Source of the DNA: Symsagittifera roscoffensis
Taxonomy: Eukaryota; Xenacoelomorpha; Acoela; Convolutidae
NCBI RefSeq assembly: GCF_963678635.1
Contig: NC_087065.1
Location: 53,137,858 to 53,201,857, forward strand
Direction of reading: 5' to 3'
DNA: 64,000 nucleotides
In this document: piece by piece, positions 58,020 to 64,000 of the stretch
Position numbering within the stretch: position 1 is the stretch's first letter
Layout of the letters: each line of letters starts with the position of its first letter
Position numbers and translations under genes: made by a program
Notes under the pieces: generated by a model
Database searches by the model: none
Seen by the model: the letters and a program-made list of their open reading frames with translations, nothing else
Told to the model about the DNA's origin: nothing

Positions 58020-59699
58020 ATACGAAAAGTTATCATTACTTGAGCTGAATGTTTGCTACCGTGAATGTGCCAATCTTGATTCCGTGTTCTGTTTGCTCCT
58101 TTCTCTAATGATTTAATGGCAAAACACAGTAAAAGGTTCTGGACACTTTTTCTCTCAAACTTCTTATTTTAAAAAAAACCAAGAGACTCAGTTTTTGTGA
58201 GATTTTGGGCAAAAATGTTTGAATCAAAGATAAAAGCATGTGTTATTTTTTAGTGAAATTTTAAAAGGACTTTTTAGCAAAAATAATGTGCTCGACCGAA
58301 AAGCTTGAAAATTTTATTCTAATCAATATCAATTCAAAAGCACAATTATAAAACTTAGTTTGAACTCCGACGATCTCAGGTTTACTCCGAGTGGTTAAAG
58401 TGACTTAGAATCAATTTATGAGTCTCCCCTAAATCTACCCGAAATATTTTGTTGAGAAATTATATCCGCCGCATCCATTTCTTTGCTTAAAACCATTAAT
58501 TGTTTTTATTGTCGCTGCAAGCTCATTGTATCACGCTCTAGAAAAACTACGCGCTTCACTCCGAAATAAAAATTGTTGATACTTACTTAGCCATACCTGA
58601 TCTATGTTCTGAACTGAACGCCGTTAACCCCCGTAAGAGTGTACAACAGTACTTTGAGTCATTTTTATACCATTACTCGAATACAGTGATTTGCCACGAC
58701 GTCATAAATATTTCAGTTACTAGGCATCGCAGCAGTAACTTCGACCCTTTGTCCGAGTACAAAATTGTAGCCATCCTGAAACGCTATTGAGCAAAATTTA
58801 GTGCAATCGTGTTTTGTCAATGATCCCGAACTGAGGAACAATTTCAGAAATTGAAAAGTTCAGGAATTGCAACGATCAGTATAGTCAATCATTTGATATC
58901 GAAACGTAAAGCTATGGAGCTATGGATGAATTTTTGCTTGGCAATTCACCAGCCCGATAAGCTGGGATCAAAAGTTCGGTATCATTCGCAGATACGGCAA
59001 AAACCTCAAAACACTTGTTGCTGAGACGAAGAGGAAAAATCAACCTAAAAGCAGCGGGCGTTTTTTTACGCAACCCACTCTCATCTTAGTCACCTTGCAG
59101 GAGCACCTAGCCGGGTTTTATAGAACTTTACCTGATAGGCTTCATCTGGCAGTGGCCAAATAGGTTGTTGTAATTGTATTACAGGGCCTTAAAGTCTTTT
59201 CTGTGTTTTTTTTTGTATTTTGTTGAAGTTTGATACACCCTTCTCTCGAATTGAAAAGCATATAGTTAATATTTGCCACAATGAAACAGGAAGTACAATA
59301 AAGTTTTAAGTCTCGCTTTAAATTTGAAATTGAGCTCCTCAATGTTCACAAATATATAAAAAAAGAAGCCATCGTGAACAAAAAACGAAAATCAATAGGA
59401 AAGATTTACATCCAGAATGCGAATGTTTTCCTGAAAAAAAAACTTTTTTCAAAATGATAAGTTAAATCAAATAGTAGAAAAGTAAACTAAAACAGATAAA
59501 ACTTGCGAAGAATTGGAACGATGGCCTGACCTGAAGACAAAGAGACACGATGAGGTAACTCAGAAAGCTTGGAGCTATGTAGGATCTGAAAACAAGCAAT
59601 AGACGTTTCATCGCGTTAGGGGAAATGGCTTCTTCGAAAATTTCCAAAAACCTTAAAAGTCAAATTGGTCTAGGGTCTCAGGTCAGAAAAAAAACAATC
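58020..59699. other. Non-coding stretch, nothing recognised
   Basis: Short ORFs only; no repeat noticed. The 5' part of the BEL/Pao relic may begin near 59500. Confidence 0.35.
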
Positions 59700-61200
59700 T
59701 CAATAAATTCCCGTCAAAAGAAAAAAGTTGTCGTTGGCTAGAATATAAACAGACGAAATCGAGAGGCAAAATGAAGCTTGAATGCGTTTACTAAAGCTGG
59801 AATACAAGGAGCTCAAAAACAAGCAGAGATTGGAACAAGCACAAATCCACGAGGAGAACAGAAAAATTATATTGAAGCCAAAATAGCTAAAGTGAGCTGG
59901 AGGAGGACTCCGACTAAGTTAACTCGTTTGCTTGCTCTGTAGCTCTCACAGGAAAACAGCAGACAAACGCACAGAAACTTGGGTCGAAAACGTGCTACAT
60001 TGGAATCCAGAAGTGACCGTAATCAAACCGACCGCATAAAGTTCTTGATTGACTACTGTTCAAAATAAGGTACCGTTGGTGTTACGCCTAATCAGATGGT
60101 TTATCTTAAACAATTAGGCCCTCCCATGATTTCTAAATCTTTTAAGCAGATTGCTGCCGGCACTGATACTCAGCAAAATATAGGCAATTATAAGTCAACT
60201 AGAATTCGAAATATAACACAACCACACCGGTTTTCAAATGCTAATCAGTGAATTAACCCTGAGCCTACCACGTTTATTTTTTGAAAATGTTTAATCAATT
60301 TTGTATTTAAATTTATCTCCTCATACTGTAGGTCACCCCTGTAGGTCATCCCACCTACATCAGTCAGCTTTATAATCCAAACCACGAATAGTCGTTATCT
60401 GCAACTGTAACTACGATCCCTGCAGTTTGTAACCCGTTAGCTTTGAATGAAACATCTCACATTTTTGAGACAATTATACCTGTTGCCCCTACAAAATCCA
60501 TAATGTTCCCGCACAAGAGCGGTGGAGCAATTCATTTTTTCACTCCGCCACAATAGCAAAAACTCTTGCAACTAACGATTGCTTCGGATTTTTTTTATTG
60601 CTCATCGGTTCATCAGCTGTTTTTTTTAATCCTGTCGCATCGTGCTTAGGCAAAAAACCCGAATTATGTCAATCCGTCATGGCAATCGTTATCCGTTCGA
60701 GACTTAGCCAAAGTCTTGGCATCGAATTGGAAGAATCCATTACCCAAATGGAAACTTTTCAAATATGCTGGTAATCCGTTGGAAGGGTATGAATTGTTAG
60801 GTAGGTGTCTGAGTGAGGTTGATTCTCAATCAGCTCTTTTGGATGAAGTAAAGTTGATGTACCTTAAAACATTGGTAACTGGGAAAACTAAAATTGCAAT
60901 ATTCAGGTCGAATGTACAGGGATGCACTAAGGGTCCTTGATTGAAAATATGGGCAACCTCAAACCGTCGTGAGCACCCACCTCAAAAAATTTAACAGCGA
61001 AAGATGCACAATTTTAAAAGCATTTATATTTTGCTTGTGGTTTATTTTATTTCAAGTCTTGTTTGTGTCTTGCATCGTTGTCATATCAGAACGGTCTTAA
61101 AAAACAGCCATCTTGATTGAAGCCTTATGTAAATGGCCTCCGAACATGAATCAGTCAAAAAAATTGGGGTTCCTTTATGGGGTTGAAAAAATTTAAGGAA
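59700..61200 (+). pseudogene. BEL/Pao retrotransposon relic, gag part
   Basis: Gag of a BEL/Pao LTR retrotransposon, broken by stops and shifts. At 59755-59890 a charged coiled coil reads EIERQNEA, stop, MRLLKLEYKELKNKQRLEQ. The conserved capsid start is at 60700-60905 (LPKWKLFKYAGNPL.GYELL...EVKLMYLKTLVTGKTKIAI). After a frameshift comes MYRDALRVLD, then GQPQTVVSTHLKKFN (60915-60990). This would have formed the particle shell. At about 60990-61200 the frame is lost in unrelated AT-rich sequence, perhaps a small insertion. Confidence 0.8.
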
Positions 61201-62160
61201 AAGAACCCTACACAAGGGCGTAGTTTATTGCGGCTAAAAAAAACGCTGTTTCTCCTGTCTCCAAGCTGTTGACATCTTCCGTGATTGCCCGAAGGCTAGG
61301 AAACGCACTAAATCTGAGTGCGAAAGTACGTACAATGTTTTTTTTGGATGGTGCGGACCGCTTTTTTTCTTGTCGAAAGGAGAAAAACAAGTCGTTTACC
61401 GGAAAAACTCTGGCGCAAAAATCAATATCGTCTTGTTTTGCACCCGTGCAGGACGTTAAAAGTCTTTTCAAGGTTATTGATGCAAGTGTTTCATCTAAGT
61501 CAAAAACTGATAACGCTCTCCAATTATATGATTCCGCGAGCAATCACATCTGGCTTTCAACGATTTTTGTTTCGACTGAGATAGTCAAGGTCTTACTATC
61601 CGCTGACAAAGATAAAATCGATTATACTTCAAAGTACCCGCTTGCGTAAATGAGAAAGTTAATGTTGGGTCTCAAAAGGTTGATGTTCCGGCCCTCCAAG
61701 AAAATTATTCGTACCTGGAACCAATAAAACATGCTCGGTCTAGTTATTATCACCACACACGCCCGCTCGATTGGATTCATGATGCAGATAGGAAAACTCC
61801 AATTGCTGTTTGCTTGCCAGTAGGATGAGTATTGAGTGGCCCACTCCCCTCATCGTCTGGGTGATAATCATCATGTTTCAAATGCAAAAATGAAGACGTG
61901 GAATTTGTTTTTCAGGTTAAAGCGTGGTATGATTTAGAAGATGAGAAAATTACAAGCAAGCTGATGCTTGTTCGGCAGCCTAACAGCGAGCACATAACCT
62001 TCTTGAATCAACAACTTACCATGATGGTGAACGGTATTGGTTAGGATTGTTATTGGCCAATGATAGCAGTTCTTTACCCATGAATTACCACTCAGCGCTG
62101 GCCCAGATCAAGACGCTTGGATAACGACTCGAGAAAGATTGTGGTTTGAGGAGTAAATAC
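61201..62160 (+). pseudogene. BEL/Pao relic, gag C-terminus and protease/linker part
   Basis: Pieces in alternating frames continue the element. Readable parts include FRDCPKARKRTKSECES (about 61280), LDGADRFFSCRKEKNKSFTGK (61345) and SKTDNALQLYDSASNHIWLST (61500). The Asp-Ser-Ala-Ser stretch may be the mutated protease active-site region. Near 61920-62150 come WYDLEDEKI and SALAQIKTLG, the linker before reverse transcriptase in this family. At least five frame changes or stops are present. Confidence 0.65.
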
Positions 62161-62930
62161 ACTGAGACAAGGAAAATGGAACTCGATAAAGGTTATGTTA
62201 TTCTGGTTGAATCGCACAATCCGCAGCTCCAGTCTGCCCCTGAATAAGACTTACCCAACAACCTGTTCTTAACTCAAACAAGCCAGCTAAGGTTCGTCAG
62301 GTTTTAAGTGGCGCGTCAAAATTTCACGGTTAAACTTTAAACAAATCTTAGCTCATTTGGTCTGAATTATTGCAAAACTTGTTACACATGATAATGCTCT
62401 TCCGCCAACATCAATTTGCCGTATCCACGAACAGGGAGGATATGATACTTCAGTTTGGGGTTGAGCACCCCTTGTGATCAATCTTCATTGCTTTTCTTGT
62501 GGCGCGAGGATACTCATCGTATGTGGAAACTCTCAGTATTCCTCGCATAATTTCGGTGCTCCCCGACGTGCGCGAATTTCGCACTTCATCAAACCACCAG
62601 GCATAACGTTGAAAAACTTCCTGAAGCACCTAAAGCAGTATGTACTAGTTTCTACATGGATGGTTACACGAATTTGATGATGCAATGAGACTAAGCAAGG
62701 ATCTGGCGAACCTCCTTAAATTGGGGGATTTCCGTCTCACCAATCTTGTTAGCAAGGTTTCATTGGTTTTCGATACTGGTGGTTTGGTGGCTTCCTACAC
62801 GATAAGGGCGCGCCTGCTTCTAAAGGACATTTGGGGCATAACTGGGCAGCAATGTGATGATCCATTAATAGAAGCGCTACGGAAGCAGTTCATTGAGCGG
62901 CATTCATGTCTGTTTTGTCCTTGGTGAAAT
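62161..62930 (+). pseudogene. BEL/Pao relic, reverse transcriptase part
   Basis: The RT region begins with TRKMELDKGYVI (62170). The catalytic box reads FYMDG at about 62655: the second Asp of the YMDD motif is Gly, which would abolish polymerisation. It is followed in another frame by MRLSKDLANLLKLGDFRLTN (62685). The BEL/Pao-specific connection VFD.GGLVASYTIRARLLLKDIW follows, then GQQCDDPL (62770-62860), which fixes the family. The gene is clearly dead. Confidence 0.85.
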
Positions 62931-63900
62931 AGTGCTACTTCGGTAATCAATTTGATCAATGTGAGCTCCATATTGTTAGCTCGCGAGATGTGTTTTGCGC
63001 GGCTGGTTTCCTTTTTGCCCGCATCATTAAGACACGAAAAACCAAATTTGCGTAGTATATTGGTAAAGCAAAAAGTAGCCCCGATGAAGGCTTTGCCCTT
63101 TTCGAAGCTGGAATTACATTCAGTCTTGCTGGCATCCAAGTTGAAGGAAGATATACTACGGGCACTTTCAATCAAGGTAACCAGCACCTTTTTTGTGAAC
63201 CGATAACACCACGTCGACAAATTAAGGACTTTTGTCGCAAACCGTCTTTCTGAAAAAAAAAGAACTCACAACTGTGAAGAAATGGTTCCATATAAAATGG
63301 AGATAATCCGTGGAGATAATCTCGCGGACACTGGGACACGCGGAATATTGGCGGAATGCCTGGAAGAAAGCAGTTGGGTCAGGGGACCAAGCTTCCTTGT
63401 AGGCTATGAGTACTTGTCAAACCATATCTGGATGTTGTTATCAATATCCTTTCAAAAGTCTGTGGTTAAGACCATCGACAATTTCACCACATGCTCTCAC
63501 GAGCATTTCGAAGCAGTCTGAGTCCGTATTTGGTCGAAGAAAGTATAGTAGTCATAAGAAACTGCAGCGATACGTTTGCTTTATGTTGAGGTTTTTGCCG
63601 AAACACAAGCACTTGCGCGGGCCTACTGCTCAAATAGCGGACCCGACCATGATAGAAATTGCGAAAGACAAATTATTACTTTTAGATTTAATTAAAAAGC
63701 ACCAATGGTTCCAAGTTGACAAATTTTTGCTTTCAATTTGTTTTTCGGACAACCTTGAGACACAGACTCGGTCTGATAATTTAGGTTTTGCATTCCAAAA
63801 TTTTTCCACAAAAAGCTCAATTGCTCTTTTAAATAAGTTTGTGTGTCGGATTTTTTGTTACCAATTGTAACTTGAATTCAGTACGTGACCATCTGCCAGT
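62931..63900 (+). pseudogene. BEL/Pao relic, RNase H-like and pre-integrase part
   Basis: SSRDVFCAAGFLFARIIKTR (62975) then VAPMKALPFSKLELHSVLLASKL (63075-63145) correspond to the RNase H-like region. EIIRGDNLADTGTRGI and SSWVRGPSFL (63300-63400) are the usual BEL/Pao sequence before integrase. LRFLPKHKHLRGP..QIADPTMIEIAKDKLLLL (63580-63690) matches the spacer leading to integrase. The frame is then lost and integrase itself is not seen before the window end. Confidence 0.8.
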
Positions 63901-64000
63901 GAATCTACGCAAGCGAATTGCTAATAACCAATCACACCGCTGTTGATCTTATGGTTCATAATTACATAACAAAGATATTTACGTATTAACACCAGCGGAT

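Overview
The window is AT-rich animal (metazoan) nuclear DNA, dominated by repeats and dead transposable elements. The animal assignment rests on the spliced C-terminal exons of an integrin alpha chain at 52.8-53.7 kb (minus strand) and on BEL/Pao, Tc1 and LINE relics of kinds common in invertebrates. I cannot name the phylum. No bacterial-type genes, rRNA, operons or CRISPR arrays are visible.

Layout. 1-5.3 kb: the 5' half of an LTR retrotransposon read on the minus strand, probably Ty3/Gypsy. It has an LTR of about 1.4 kb, a primer-binding-site-like sequence, a leader holding two copies of a structured unit, and two overlapping gag-type ORFs; the second runs off the left edge. 5.3-9.8 kb: mostly non-coding, with one segment (7.5-8.1 kb) duplicated at 14.6-15.2 kb. 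9.8-10.4 kb: LINE 3' fragment. 11.0-14.7 kb: a dead Tc1 transposase gene repeated three times in tandem (about 1.2 kb period). 15-25 kb: long tandem copies of an unclassified repeat, called family U here. 31-40.4 kb: the same family in opposite orientation with a 1.5 kb period, so the two blocks form a large diverged inverted repeat. 29.0-29.7 kb: a palindromic GAGCGGTTT array. 40.9-48.9 kb: a minisatellite split by a hAT-type MITE with a perfect 8-bp target duplication, then five tandem units each carrying a decayed member of that MITE family. 48.9-51.2 kb: a 467-bp palindrome and MITEs with CATTACGAGGCCAA tips. 52.7-53.7 kb: integrin alpha 3' end, the only convincing host gene. 56.2-57.6 kb: tandem units containing a tRNA-like region. 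59.7-63.9 kb: a long frameshifted BEL/Pao gag-pol relic on the plus strand.

Apart from the integrin exons, the window shows transposable elements in different stages of decay. The left LTR element looks youngest, with only one frame break in what is visible. The strongest unexplained structure is the duplicated leader unit at 3.54-3.88 kb: its helices are kept while both sides of the stems change, as expected for a selected RNA fold. All coordinates and homologies come from reading the sequence; no alignments or searches were run.
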